From an uncultured Pelagibacteraceae bacterium (GTDB taxonomy: Bacteria; Pseudomonadota; Alphaproteobacteria; Pelagibacterales; Pelagibacteraceae): 64,000 nt of DNA. Each line of letters starts with the position of its first letter. Position 1 is the first letter of the stretch. Of this stretch, positions 35,985 through 44,276 are shown piece after piece. Position numbers and translations under genes: made by a program. The notes below the pieces were generated by a model that did not search any database, was not told the origin of the DNA, and saw only the letters and a program-made list of their open reading frames with translations. The stretch is taken from assembly GCA_902576815.1 (NCBI GenBank), contig CACGWQ010000004.1, positions 22,798 through 86,797 of the forward strand, written 5' to 3'.

Positions 35985-38098
35985 TATTTGAGTACTTCTC
36001 TTTTTCCAGTTTGACTTGCTTTGCTTATTTCTCCGTTCGCTTCCATTTGGTCCATTATTCTAGCCGCTCTATTATAACCTATTTGCAATTTTCTCTGCAA
36101 AAAAGATGTTGAGGCTTTTCTCTCTGATTTAATAATAGCTAATGCATCATGGTACAAATCATCTAAATCATTATTATTACCATCTAAATTTTTATTTTCT
36201 ATTTTCTCATTAAAGTTTAAAATTTCATCTATATAGTCAGGCTCAGCTTGATCTCTTAAAAAATTGTTTACTTTTTCTATTTCATTTTCAGAGACATATG
36301 GTGCATGAATTCTAACTATTCTATTAGCTGAAGACATAAATAACATATCTCCCTTTCCTAACAATTGCTCTGCACCTTGTTCGCCTAGTATAGTCCGGCT
36401 GTCAATTTTTGATGTCACCTGGAATGAAATTCTTGTGGGAAAATTGGCCTTTATTGTTCCAGTTATTACATCTACACTAGGTCTTTGTGTAGCCATAATT
36501 ATGTGTATTCCTGCAGCCCTTGCCATTTGCGATAATTTTTGAATGTAATTCTCAATTTCTTTTCCTGCAACAAGCATTAAATCTGACATTTCATCAACTA
36601 TCACTACGATATAAGGCATCGGAGTTTTATGCTTTTCATTGTATCCATCAATGTTTCTGACACCTACTTTAGTCATTAGTCTGTATCGGCTTTCCATTTC
36701 TTTAACAACCCACCCAAGAACTGATGCTGCCTTCTTCGGTTCTGTAATTACAGGGCATAATAAATGTGGAACACCTTCATAAGTGGATAATTCTAACATT
36801 TTTGGATCTATTAGAATAAATTTACAAATTTCAGGCTTATGTTTGAATAATAGAGACAAAATTATTGTATTTATACAAACTGATTTTCCTGAACCTGTAG
36901 TACCAGCGATTAGTAGGTGTGGCATTTTACTTAAATCTCCTACAATTGGTTTTCCTGAAATATTTTTTCCTAGTGCAATTGGCAATTTAATATCTTTTTT
37001 TTTAAAATCTTCATGAGAAATAATTTCACTCAAGTAAACCTCTTCCCTTGAGGTTTTTGGTAATTCTATTCCAATGGTATTACTACCAGGTATTGTTGCG
37101 ATTCTGGTTGATTCTGAACTAGTATTTCTAGCAATATCTTCAGATAAGGAAATAATTTTAGAAACCTTAACCCCGGGTGCTGGCTCAAACTCATTTAAAG
37201 ACACCACAGGTCCTTTGCTAATTTTTTTTATTTTGCCTTCCACACCAAAATCTAAAAGAATTTTTTCTAAGCTTTCGGCGCTTATATTTTCGTCTTTATT
37301 ATTTTTATTTTGTTTAGTTATTTTTTTTAAAAATTCTATCGACGGAAGTATAAATCTAATTGTTTTTTTTTCAGATGAATTCGGTTTTTTACTAAAGTCA
37401 AAATTCTCTTGAATTGGATTTTTTTCTTTTAAATCTCTAGACTCCATTTCATCAATTATTTTTTGATTTATATTACTTTCAGATTCTTTTTTTTTAAAAA
37501 CTTGACTTAATTTTGAATTAAATTTTAATAAAAAATTGAGATTAAAATTTATACTTAGTAAAAATAGTATCGTAATAAGTGATATTAAAACATAATAACT
37601 AATATCAAAATTTAATTTTATGATATTTATAACTAAATTATTTAAAGAATTTCCAACAAACCCTCCATTTCCATAAATAGCTAGTGAAAAATTCTCTGAA
37701 TAAAAATTTGAAAAAAATATTGATCCAAAAGATGAATATAAAATTATATAAAAGAAATTTTCTATAATTATAATGAAATTCTTATTTATAACTATATTAA
37801 TACCCGTAATTAAAATTGATAATGGTATAATGAATGAAACTAAGCCTATTGATTGTAAAAAAAAATCTGAAATATAGCTTCCGTTTACACCCAGTTTATT
37901 TTTTATTACTAAATTCTCAGAAAAAATAAAGTTTGGATCATCCGGAGAATATGTCATTAAAGCTATAAACAGTAAAAAGGATACTATTATTAGCGTAATT
38001 CCAAATAGTTCAGATAATCTTTTAAATAAAAATATTTTAGAATTATTTATAATATTTTTCATATCCATATAAAAAACAGATTTGTCACTTTGTATCAT
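35984..38098 (-). CDS. ftsK: DNA translocase FtsK
   Basis: This 704-aa protein couples chromosome dimer resolution to division. Four N-terminal membrane helices (residues about 25-200) are followed by a short charged linker. The alpha/beta motor has LPKTSREEVYL, Walker A IAGTTGSGKSVCINT and Walker B YIVVIVDEMSDLM. The C-terminal gamma winged helix (TSFLQRKLQIGYNRAARIMDQMEANG) reads KOPS-type sequences. The linker is much shorter than in E. coli, as in many alphaproteobacteria. Confidence 0.96.
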   Translation of the reverse strand: MIQSDKSVFYMDMKNIINNSKIFLFKRLSELFGITLIIVSFLLFIALMTYSPDDPNFIFSENLVIKNKLGVNGSYISDFFLQSIGLVSFIIPLSILITGINIVINKNFIIIIENFFYIILYSSFGSIFFSNFYSENFSLAIYGNGGFVGNSLNNLVINIIKLNFDISYYVLISLITILFLLSINFNLNFLLKFNSKLSQVFKKKESESNINQKIIDEMESRDLKEKNPIQENFDFSKKPNSSEKKTIRFILPSIEFLKKITKQNKNNKDENISAESLEKILLDFGVEGKIKKISKGPVVSLNEFEPAPGVKVSKIISLSEDIARNTSSESTRIATIPGSNTIGIELPKTSREEVYLSEIISHEDFKKKDIKLPIALGKNISGKPIVGDLSKMPHLLIAGTTGSGKSVCINTIILSLLFKHKPEICKFILIDPKMLELSTYEGVPHLLCPVITEPKKAASVLGWVVKEMESRYRLMTKVGVRNIDGYNEKHKTPMPYIVVIVDEMSDLMLVAGKEIENYIQKLSQMARAAGIHIIMATQRPSVDVITGTIKANFPTRISFQVTSKIDSRTILGEQGAEQLLGKGDMLFMSSANRIVRIHAPYVSENEIEKVNNFLRDQAEPDYIDEILNFNEKIENKNLDGNNNDLDDLYHDALAIIKSERKASTSFLQRKLQIGYNRAARIMDQMEANGEISKASQTGKREVLK

Positions 38099-38126
38099 TT
38101 AATTATTCCTGATAAAATTAATTTTT

Positions 38127-39215
38127 ATGAAAATTTGTCTAATTGGAAATAACTTAACAAATTTAATATTAGCAAACTGTCTTGCTAAGCTTGATTTGGA
38201 TATAAACATATATAATCAAAATAAGACTAATTTTACTAAGACAAATAGAACTTTGGCTATCTCTAATGATAATTTAAAGTTTTTAAAAAGTTTTTTTAAG
38301 AATTTTAATATAAGTTATAAAATTTCAAAGAAAATAAAAATTTACTTAGATAATAACAGTTCTAATCAACTATTGGAATTTACAAATAATTCAAATCAAG
38401 TTTTTAATTTATTCAAGTATAAAGATATTTACTCTTTTTTAGAAAAGTCTTGTAAAAAAAACAAAAAAATTTCTTTTTTTAAATTTAGCAATAGTCGCAA
38501 AAAAATTGAAGAATTAAACAGAAATTATAATCTAATAATTAATTCTGAAATAAATAATATAATAACTAAAAAATATTTTTATTCAAAAATAACTAAAAAT
38601 TATAATAGTACTGCATATACATTAAATATTAAACATAAAAAGTTAGATAATGAGGAAGCTTGTCAAATTTTTACTAAATTTGGCCCTTTAGCCTTTTTAC
38701 CAATATCTGATACTGAGACCTCTATAGTTTTATCATACAAAGGTAATAAAAAATTATCCATTAAAGATTTAAAGGACTTTGTTAATAAATATAATAATAA
38801 ATATAAAATTAAAAGTTTTACAAGTTATCAATTTAAACCATTAAAGATGAAATTATTAAGAAACTATTATTATAAAAATTTTTTATGTTTTGGAGACGTT
38901 TTGCATACGATTCACCCTTTGGCCGGGCAGGGACTTAATATGACTATAAGAGATATTAAAATTCTTTTAGATATAATTAAAAAAAAAATTGTTTTAGGTA
39001 TAGAATTAAATTCTGATGTTGCTGAAAATTTTGAGAAAAAAACAAAACATTTAAATTTTATTTATAGTTATGGAGTAGATTTTATTTATGAATTTTTTAA
39101 TTTTGACAATAAATTTGTCAATTTAATATCCAAATCTACTGTAATTAATTTAACAAAAAATAGTTTATTCAAAAGGTATATTAATTATGCTTCTGACAAG
39201 GGTTTATATTTTTAA
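38127..39215 (+). CDS. UbiH/Coq6-type FAD monooxygenase (ubiquinone hydroxylase)
   Basis: This 362-aa flavoprotein matches ubiquinone hydroxylases mainly through the C-terminal motif CFGDVLHTIHPLAGQGLNMTIRD near residue 255-277. The N-terminal Rossmann loop is degenerate (LIGNNLTNLILANCLA instead of GxGxxG). TRTLAISNDNLKFLKSF and TETSIVLSYKG also fit. It probably hydroxylates the ubiquinone ring; which carbon cannot be told, so no symbol is given. It diverges from ftsK across 28 bp and abuts the convergent LON-domain gene. Confidence 0.8.
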   Translation: MKICLIGNNLTNLILANCLAKLDLDINIYNQNKTNFTKTNRTLAISNDNLKFLKSFFKNFNISYKISKKIKIYLDNNSSNQLLEFTNNSNQVFNLFKYKDIYSFLEKSCKKNKKISFFKFSNSRKKIEELNRNYNLIINSEINNIITKKYFYSKITKNYNSTAYTLNIKHKKLDNEEACQIFTKFGPLAFLPISDTETSIVLSYKGNKKLSIKDLKDFVNKYNNKYKIKSFTSYQFKPLKMKLLRNYYYKNFLCFGDVLHTIHPLAGQGLNMTIRDIKILLDIIKKKIVLGIELNSDVAENFEKKTKHLNFIYSYGVDFIYEFFNFDNKFVNLISKSTVINLTKNSLFKRYINYASDKGLYF

Positions 39216-39851
39216 CTATTGAACAGTTGTATTGCTAAAACTATCTTTTAAATATGTATCTATAATATTGTTTAGATTAACATGTCTGTCATTTATACTT
39301 ATACTTTCAAGTAATACTTGTTTTTCTTCTCTAGAAAATGGAGAAGCCATTGCTAGCGAATTTATCATTTTTACATTATCTTGTTTTTCAATGTCATTCC
39401 AATCAATGGAATAACCTAGTTTTTCAAATAATTCTCTGAATTTCTTTAAAAGTTCTTCAGAATGAATATTAGTTTTCTTCTGTTCTACAAGATCCTCCAA
39501 GTAGTCTTTATAACTAACATCACACTCTCTATACAATTTTGGTGTATTTAATTCTTTGTTTATTTTGAACCTACAAATACCATTTATTAAAATTAAATAT
39601 CTGCCATCATCAGTTTCGTTAAAACTCGTAATTTTTCCTGTACAACCAGTTTCAAACAAATCAGGTTTTTTTAATTTTCCACTTTTTCTTGGTTGTATCA
39701 TTCCGATACATCTTTCATTCTTCATGCAATCATCTACCATTTGTAGGTATCTGGGTTCAAAAATATTTAATGGGACAGTTGTTTCTGGAAAAATAATAAA
39801 GTTAGATAAAGGAAAAACAGGGATTTTAGATGGTAGTTCTTCTTTTTTCAT
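39216..39851 (-). CDS. LON substrate-binding-domain protein
   Basis: This 211-aa protein consists of the N-terminal domain of Lon protease without ATPase or peptidase parts. The text IPVFPLSNFIIFPETTVPLNIFEPRYLQMV near the N-terminus is diagnostic, followed by CIGMIQPR and TGCTGKITSF. Such stand-alone proteins are common in alphaproteobacteria next to thioredoxin or ubiquinone genes; the role is unknown. Its 3' end abuts the UbiH-type gene. Confidence 0.9.
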   Translation of the reverse strand: MKKEELPSKIPVFPLSNFIIFPETTVPLNIFEPRYLQMVDDCMKNERCIGMIQPRKSGKLKKPDLFETGCTGKITSFNETDDGRYLILINGICRFKINKELNTPKLYRECDVSYKDYLEDLVEQKKTNIHSEELLKKFRELFEKLGYSIDWNDIEKQDNVKMINSLAMASPFSREEKQVLLESISINDRHVNLNNIIDTYLKDSFSNTTVQ

Positions 39852-39896
39852 ATGTAATAAGATATTAAGTTTATTTTATAAAGTATAGGTAAAATT

Positions 39897-41240
39897 ATGA
39901 ATATTGAATTTGGTCGCAATTTAATCAAAAAAAGAGAATTTTCTGAAGCTCTTGATTTTTTTTTAAAGATTAAAGACAACGAAAAAGATAAAGCAAGAGT
40001 ATATTTCTTTTTAGGATTGATCTATTCAGAGTTAAACAATTACAAAAAAAGTATTGAAAATTATGAAAAATGTTTAGAATTAAAGCCAAATTCAGTCCAA
40101 GCTATATTCAATCTTGCCGTTGAAAAACAAAACATTGGAAAAATTCATGAAGCAAAATCACTTTATCTAAAAATATTAGATATAGACAAAAAAAATATCA
40201 GAATTTATTTTGCCCTTTATTCCCTTGATCCAAATTTCATAAACACTGACTATTACAAATTTGTAGAAGGCATAGAACAAAATAATAAACTTGATAAATA
40301 TGAAAAGAGTTTAATCTATTTCTTAAAATCGAAAAAAGCAAAATTAATAAAAAATAAAAAAAAAGAAATAAAATATTTAGAAGAATTTCATAAATATTGT
40401 TTTGATCAGAATAAACAAACAAATGAACAATCTCAATTTTATTACACAAATATCATCAATCTTTTATATGATAAAATATCATTTAAAAATTTTAAGAAAA
40501 CCAATCTTAAAAATCTAAATCCAATTTTTATTATTGGTCTGCCAAGATCTGGCTCGACACTTATAGAGTCTTTGATTACATCTTCAAACCAAAATATTCC
40601 AAGTGTTGGTGAAAGCAATTTTTTTAATATTTGTATGTTAAATCAAATTGATAAAAGCTTATTAGTTAAAAAAAAAAGAATTAATAATTTAATAATTGAT
40701 ATTGAAAAATCACATGAATTTATATTGAATAAATATAATAGTCTGGGTGTTTTGAATAATCGGAGATTTATTGATAAATCGTTAGAAAATTTCTTTAATG
40801 TCAAATTGATACTTAAAATTTTTCCAAACGCCAAATTTATACATTCTTATAGAAACTATAATGATAGTGTAATTTCGATTTATCAATCATATTTAGACCA
40901 ACTTTCTTGGACACATAGTATTGAGGATATATTAGACTACGTAAATCAATACATTAAAATAATAAATTATATTAATAAAAATTACAAAAATAATCTTATT
41001 AATATTGATTTAAAAAAATTAACAGAGAACCAAGAACTTTTTAGTAAAAAAATTTTTGAATTTTGCAACTTAGAATGGTCAGACAAAATATTGAATTTTT
41101 ATAAACGTGAAGATTTATTTATAAAAACATTGAGTAGTTCTCAAATAAGAAACAAAATATTTAGATATGATGAAAATAAGTACAAGAGTTACTATTATTT
41201 ATTAGATAATTACAAAACCAAATATTCTTGGATTAATTAA
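39897..41240 (+). CDS. TPR-sulfotransferase fusion protein
   Basis: This 447-aa protein has N-terminal TPR repeats (residues about 1-125; FLGLIYSELNNYKKSIENYEKCLELKPNSVQ). A sulfotransferase domain begins near residue 205: PIFIIGLPRSGSTLIESLI is the 5'-PSB loop for PAPS, and IHSYRNYNDSVISIYQSYL fits the 3'-PB region. It likely sulfates a surface glycan or protein. It is very AT-rich and lies just before the truncated tRNA-Gly, in a region with other surface-modification genes. Confidence 0.85.
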   Translation: MNIEFGRNLIKKREFSEALDFFLKIKDNEKDKARVYFFLGLIYSELNNYKKSIENYEKCLELKPNSVQAIFNLAVEKQNIGKIHEAKSLYLKILDIDKKNIRIYFALYSLDPNFINTDYYKFVEGIEQNNKLDKYEKSLIYFLKSKKAKLIKNKKKEIKYLEEFHKYCFDQNKQTNEQSQFYYTNIINLLYDKISFKNFKKTNLKNLNPIFIIGLPRSGSTLIESLITSSNQNIPSVGESNFFNICMLNQIDKSLLVKKKRINNLIIDIEKSHEFILNKYNSLGVLNNRRFIDKSLENFFNVKLILKIFPNAKFIHSYRNYNDSVISIYQSYLDQLSWTHSIEDILDYVNQYIKIINYINKNYKNNLINIDLKKLTENQELFSKKIFEFCNLEWSDKILNFYKREDLFIKTLSSSQIRNKIFRYDENKYKSYYYLLDNYKTKYSWIN

Positions 41241-41309
41241 AAGTCAATTTTTCTCAAATATACTGCTTGCTAAATCAATAGTTAGGATTTAATTTGTTTT
41301 AAATATCAA

Positions 41310-41350
41310 GCGGGCATAGCTCAGTGGTAGAGCGTCTCGTTGCCAACGAG
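41310..41350 (+). pseudogene. Truncated tRNA-Gly(GCC): 5' part only
   Basis: These 41 nt are identical to positions 42957-42997, the acceptor 5' strand, D arm and anticodon arm of the intact tRNA-Gly(GCC). Identity extends 3 nt upstream. After the anticodon stem the sequence diverges and no T arm or acceptor 3' strand follows, although faint similarity (GTC, GGTT, CC) persists for about 25 nt. It cannot fold as a tRNA. Confidence 0.9.
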
Positions 41351-41543
41351 GTAGTCCTTGGTTTTTTATCCTTGCTAATCTTAGTCTTTCTCAACGTCTA
41401 GTTAATCTTGACACACTCACGACACACTTTGACACAGAAAAGAAAAATTATGGTGAGTGGAATAAAATATAATTGTAATTAAACTGTTACAAATTTTTCA
41501 TCTTGTTTTGATAACTTTTCAGAAAATCAAATAGGAATATATA
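41351..41543. other. Gene-free left flank of the tRNA-bounded cassette
   Basis: This is 193 bp between the truncated tRNA and the beta-propeller gene. It holds a decayed tRNA 3' half, GACACA-type repeats at 41410-41437, a 10-codon ORF (MVSGIKYNCN) that is probably meaningless, and an SD-like AGGAAT before the next gene. No integrase gene is seen. Confidence 0.6.
41410..41426 (+). repeat. Direct repeat GACACACTCACGACACA, left copy
   Basis: This 17-bp sequence recurs exactly at 42865-42881. A third GACACA follows at 41431. The copies lie inside the tRNA-bounded segment, 60 bp from the left tRNA part and 75 bp from the right tRNA, like arm-type sites of a tyrosine integrase. Confidence 0.85.
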
Positions 41544-42794
41544 ATGATAAAATTAATCTTAGCAGGCCTTCTGGCCTCAACTGCATTTGTTAGCACAGTA
41601 AATGCAGACTTTAAAGAAATTGGGAAATTTGGAACACCAGCAAATAACCCTAGTGCAGAAGAAACTTCAGCAGAAATAATTGCAGCAACAGCAGATGGCA
41701 TGAAACTGGTATATAGCGATAGCCCTGCAAACGCATTAGGCATGATTGATATTACTGATCCAGCAAATCCGAAACCATTAGGCCACATGCATTTAGGTGG
41801 TGAACCAACTAGTGTTGCAATCAAAAATGGACAAGCATTTGTAGGTATTAATACTTCTTTAAACTACGTAGAGCCAAGTGGTCACTTATTAATTGTTGAT
41901 CTTGACTCAGGAAAAGAAGTTACAAAAGTAGAACTAGGTGGACAACCAGACTCGGTTGCAGTTAGTCCAGATGGAACTTTTGTAGCAATAGCTATTGAAA
42001 ATGAACGTAACGAAGATATCAACGATGAAAAAATTCCACAACTTCCAGGAGGTTTTGTGGCAATCGTTAATTTAGCAGATAACAGTGTTACTAAAGCGGA
42101 CTTAGTTGGTTTTTCAACTATTGCTCCTAACGATCCAGAGCCTGAGTTTGTTGATATCAATAATTTAGGTGAAATAGTTGTTACTATCCAAGAGAATAAC
42201 TGGATGGCGGTTATTGATCGAAGTGGAAAAGTAATTTCAGAGTTTGATGCAGGACTAGTAACATTAGAAGGTGTTGACAATAAAAAAGACGGTGAACTAA
42301 AGATGGTTGATACCATTGAGAATGTTCGTAGAGAACCAGACGCAGTTAAGTGGATTGACAATGATCATTTTGCAACTGCAAATGAAGGTGACTATAAACA
42401 TGAAGCACCGGGTCAAGCAAAACGTGGTGGTAGTCGTGGATGGACAATCTTTAATAAAAATGGTTCGGTGGTATACGAGTCAGGTTCGTCATATGAAAGA
42501 GCACTCGCTTCAGCAGGTTACTGGCCAGAAAAACGTGCAGAGAAAAAAGGTGTAGAACCAGAGTCAGTTGAAGTAGCAATGTATGGTGATACACGTTATA
42601 TCTTTGTTGGTGCTGAAAGAGCAAATGCTATCGGTGTTTATAAAGCAAATGATTTAACAAACCCAGAATTAGTTACTATATTACCAACAGGTATTGGACC
42701 AGAAGGTTTAGTTGCAATTCCACAACGTAACTTATTTATAAGTGCTAACGAAAAGGACTTAGAGAAATCAGTTACAATTTATAGCTTAGATTAA
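41544..42794 (+). CDS. Exported beta-propeller protein (choice-of-anchor I-like)
   Basis: This 416-aa protein has a signal peptide (MIKLILAGLLASTAFVSTVNA before DFKEIG). Repeated blade-like segments follow: GMIDITDPANPKPLGH, LLIVDLDSGKEVTKVELGGQPDSVAVSPDGTFVAIA and IGVYKANDLTNPELV. It resembles periplasmic propellers of the choice-of-anchor I / mesenchyme-specific glycoprotein-like group, shortened. Base composition is clearly richer in GC than neighbours, and Arg is often CGT (CGTGGTGGTAGTCGTGG) where neighbours use AGA, suggesting transfer or high expression. It is the only gene of the tRNA-bounded cassette. Substrate unknown. Confidence 0.75.
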   Translation: MIKLILAGLLASTAFVSTVNADFKEIGKFGTPANNPSAEETSAEIIAATADGMKLVYSDSPANALGMIDITDPANPKPLGHMHLGGEPTSVAIKNGQAFVGINTSLNYVEPSGHLLIVDLDSGKEVTKVELGGQPDSVAVSPDGTFVAIAIENERNEDINDEKIPQLPGGFVAIVNLADNSVTKADLVGFSTIAPNDPEPEFVDINNLGEIVVTIQENNWMAVIDRSGKVISEFDAGLVTLEGVDNKKDGELKMVDTIENVRREPDAVKWIDNDHFATANEGDYKHEAPGQAKRGGSRGWTIFNKNGSVVYESGSSYERALASAGYWPEKRAEKKGVEPESVEVAMYGDTRYIFVGAERANAIGVYKANDLTNPELVTILPTGIGPEGLVAIPQRNLFISANEKDLEKSVTIYSLD

Positions 42795-42809
42795 TAACTA
42801 AATTTAACT

Positions 42810-42829
42810 TGTGGGGGCGTTAGCCCCCA
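42810..42829 (+). terminator. GC-rich hairpin after the propeller gene
   Basis: GTGGGGGC pairs perfectly with GCCCCCAC around GTTA, 15 nt after the stop codon. No T-run follows, so it may act as an mRNA 3' stabiliser as much as a terminator. It resembles the hairpins at 3934 and 48492. Confidence 0.7.
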
Positions 42830-42864
42830 CCATAAACTTTCATGTAAAGTTTTAAAAAAATCTC

Positions 42865-42881
42865 GACACACTCACGACACA
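42865..42881 (+). repeat. Direct repeat GACACACTCACGACACA, right copy
   Basis: Exact second copy of the 17-bp repeat at 41410-41426, preceded by a similar ATCTC/ATCTT. It lies 75 bp before the intact tRNA-Gly. Confidence 0.85.
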
Positions 42882-42914
42882 GTTGGTGATAAATTTTACT
42901 AATTTAACTAATAC

Positions 42915-42943
42915 TTGCATTTCTAAAAAGCGCTATCTATAAT
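42915..42943 (+). promoter_or_regulatory. tRNA-Gly promoter
   Basis: TTGCAT (42915-42920), 17 bp, TATAAT (42938-42943), ending 13 bp before the tRNA 5' end. It is among the best promoter matches in the window. The left tRNA fragment has only a poor equivalent upstream. Confidence 0.8.
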
Positions 42944-42956
42944 AGTTTTTTAACAA

Positions 42957-43031
42957 GCGGGCATAGCTCAGTGGTAGAGCGTCTCGTTGCCAACGAGAAG
43001 GTCGTGGGTTCGAGTCCCATTGCCCGCTCCA
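42957..43031 (+). tRNA. tRNA-Gly (anticodon GCC)
   Basis: The 75-nt cloverleaf is complete: acceptor GCGGGCA/TGCCCGC, D stem GCTC/GAGC, anticodon stem TCTCG/CGAGA with loop TTGCCAA, T stem GTGGG/CCCAT (one G-T pair) with loop TTCGAGT, discriminator T and encoded CCA. Its first 41 nt are duplicated at 41310. An FkbM gene starts 5 nt after the CCA. Confidence 0.97.
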
Positions 43032-43036
43032 TTAAA

Positions 43037-43957
43037 ATGTTAAATATTTATTCCAAATTTTTCCAAAATTATATTAGTGAAAAAAACATAAGAAATTTTA
43101 AACATAGTTTTTTTTATTATTTACTATTTAGATTTTTGCGAAAAAAATTGAATGGTAGCATTAAAGTAAAGATATATAACTTTTACATTTGGGCTAGTAA
43201 TAGTCCATACAAACAATCGTACTCAATATTAAGGAAATGTGACTTTGAAGATTTAAACGAACTTAATTTAATTAAAAAAATATCAGAAAATAATTCTATA
43301 TTTTTGTTAGATTGTGGTTCCAATTTTGGATTTTACTCATTATATTCAGCATCGCTATCAAATAATAATTTAATATTGGCTTTTGAGGCATCTTCAAACA
43401 CATTTAAAGACTTAAAGAAAAATATTAGCTTAAATAATTTTAATAATATAATTCCATTTAACTTAGCTGTTTTAGATAAAGATAATAGTTTTGTTTATTT
43501 AAATGAGAGTAAAAAGGATTGGGAGAGTTCAATTTTGCATGATGAGTTTGAATTAATAAATAAGTCTAAAATTGAAACAGCCAAAATTGATACAATATTA
43601 GAAAAAAGAAACTTAGAAGATAAAAATGTTATTATAAAGATTGATATTGAGGGAAATGAATTAGAGGCAATTCATGGAGCAACAAAGTGTATCGAAAAGT
43701 ACTCCCCTTTAATAATTATTGAATTTTCAAAATATATAAAAAAAAATTTAAACAAAGGTTATAAACAATTAGAAAAATTTTTAATTGATTTCAATTATGT
43801 TGTTTATGATGCTAGTTATCAAAAAATTAGTATGAACGATGTTTATAATAGACTTGATAAGTTACCAAAAAATATGTATGGAATTGGAAATAATTTTTTA
43901 GTAAAAAAAAACTCTAATATAGAAAGTATTTTACAAAATGTCAGATCTAGCAAGTAA
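43037..43957 (+). CDS. FkbM-family methyltransferase
   Basis: This protein of about 306 aa is a SAM-dependent methyltransferase of the FkbM group, often O-methylating surface glycans. SAM motif I is IFLLDCGSNFGFYSLYS, and VIIKIDIEGNELEAIHGA is the conserved IDxEGxE motif. The track ORF begins at 42971 inside the tRNA; those 22 residues are tRNA sequence. The ATG at 43037 lies 5 nt after the tRNA CCA, so it is probably co-transcribed with the tRNA. It overlaps the pterin dehydratase gene by 20 nt. Confidence 0.87.
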   Translation: MLNIYSKFFQNYISEKNIRNFKHSFFYYLLFRFLRKKLNGSIKVKIYNFYIWASNSPYKQSYSILRKCDFEDLNELNLIKKISENNSIFLLDCGSNFGFYSLYSASLSNNNLILAFEASSNTFKDLKKNISLNNFNNIIPFNLAVLDKDNSFVYLNESKKDWESSILHDEFELINKSKIETAKIDTILEKRNLEDKNVIIKIDIEGNELEAIHGATKCIEKYSPLIIIEFSKYIKKNLNKGYKQLEKFLIDFNYVVYDASYQKISMNDVYNRLDKLPKNMYGIGNNFLVKKNSNIESILQNVRSSK

Positions 43958-44276
43958 AAAATGTGTACCTTGTGAGGGAAACATACCACCTTTTAGTGTA
44001 GATGAAATACATAAGTATTTAAAAAGGGTAGATGGATGGGAAGTTGTTGAAGATAAAATTGATGGCTTCCATTTGTTAAAAAATTTTAAATTTGAAAATT
44101 TTTTAAAAAGTCAAGACTTTATAAATAAAGTTGGCGAGATTGCAGAAGAAGAGGGCCATCATCCAGATCTTTGGTTTGGTTGGGGTTATGCTAGTATAAA
44201 AATATATACTCATGCTATTAAAGGCTTAGCAGAAAGTGATTTTATACTTGCTGCCAAGATAGATAAAATTGTTTAG
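43938..44276 (+). CDS. Pterin-4a-carbinolamine dehydratase
   Basis: This 112-aa protein shows the PCD/DCoH signature EEEGHHPDLWFGWGYASIKIYTHAIKGL with the active-site His pair. It recycles 4a-hydroxy-tetrahydropterin, which normally serves phenylalanine hydroxylase. In many alphaproteobacteria the gene stands alone and may serve molybdopterin or other pterins. The stop shares TTAG with the convergent purH stop. Confidence 0.92.
   Translation: MSDLASKKCVPCEGNIPPFSVDEIHKYLKRVDGWEVVEDKIDGFHLLKNFKFENFLKSQDFINKVGEIAEEEGHHPDLWFGWGYASIKIYTHAIKGLAESDFILAAKIDKIV

Noticed and set aside
41310-41385. A second functional tRNA-Gly
   Set aside because: Only the 5' 41 nt match. The following bases cannot form a T arm or pair with the acceptor strand, so it is a fragment.
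41351-41430. C-terminal remnant of an integrase gene beside the truncated tRNA
   Set aside because: All frames on both strands are short and lack tyrosine-recombinase motifs. Only the repeat pattern suggests integration.
41882-42555. Antisense 159-aa and plus-strand 82-aa ORFs inside the propeller gene
   Set aside because: They overlap a well-supported signal-peptide-bearing protein and are open only because of its richer GC composition.
42971-43036. N-terminal extension of the FkbM protein reading MVERLVANEKVVGSSPIARS
   Set aside because: These codons are the tRNA-Gly itself. The ATG at 43037 is the first start outside the tRNA.
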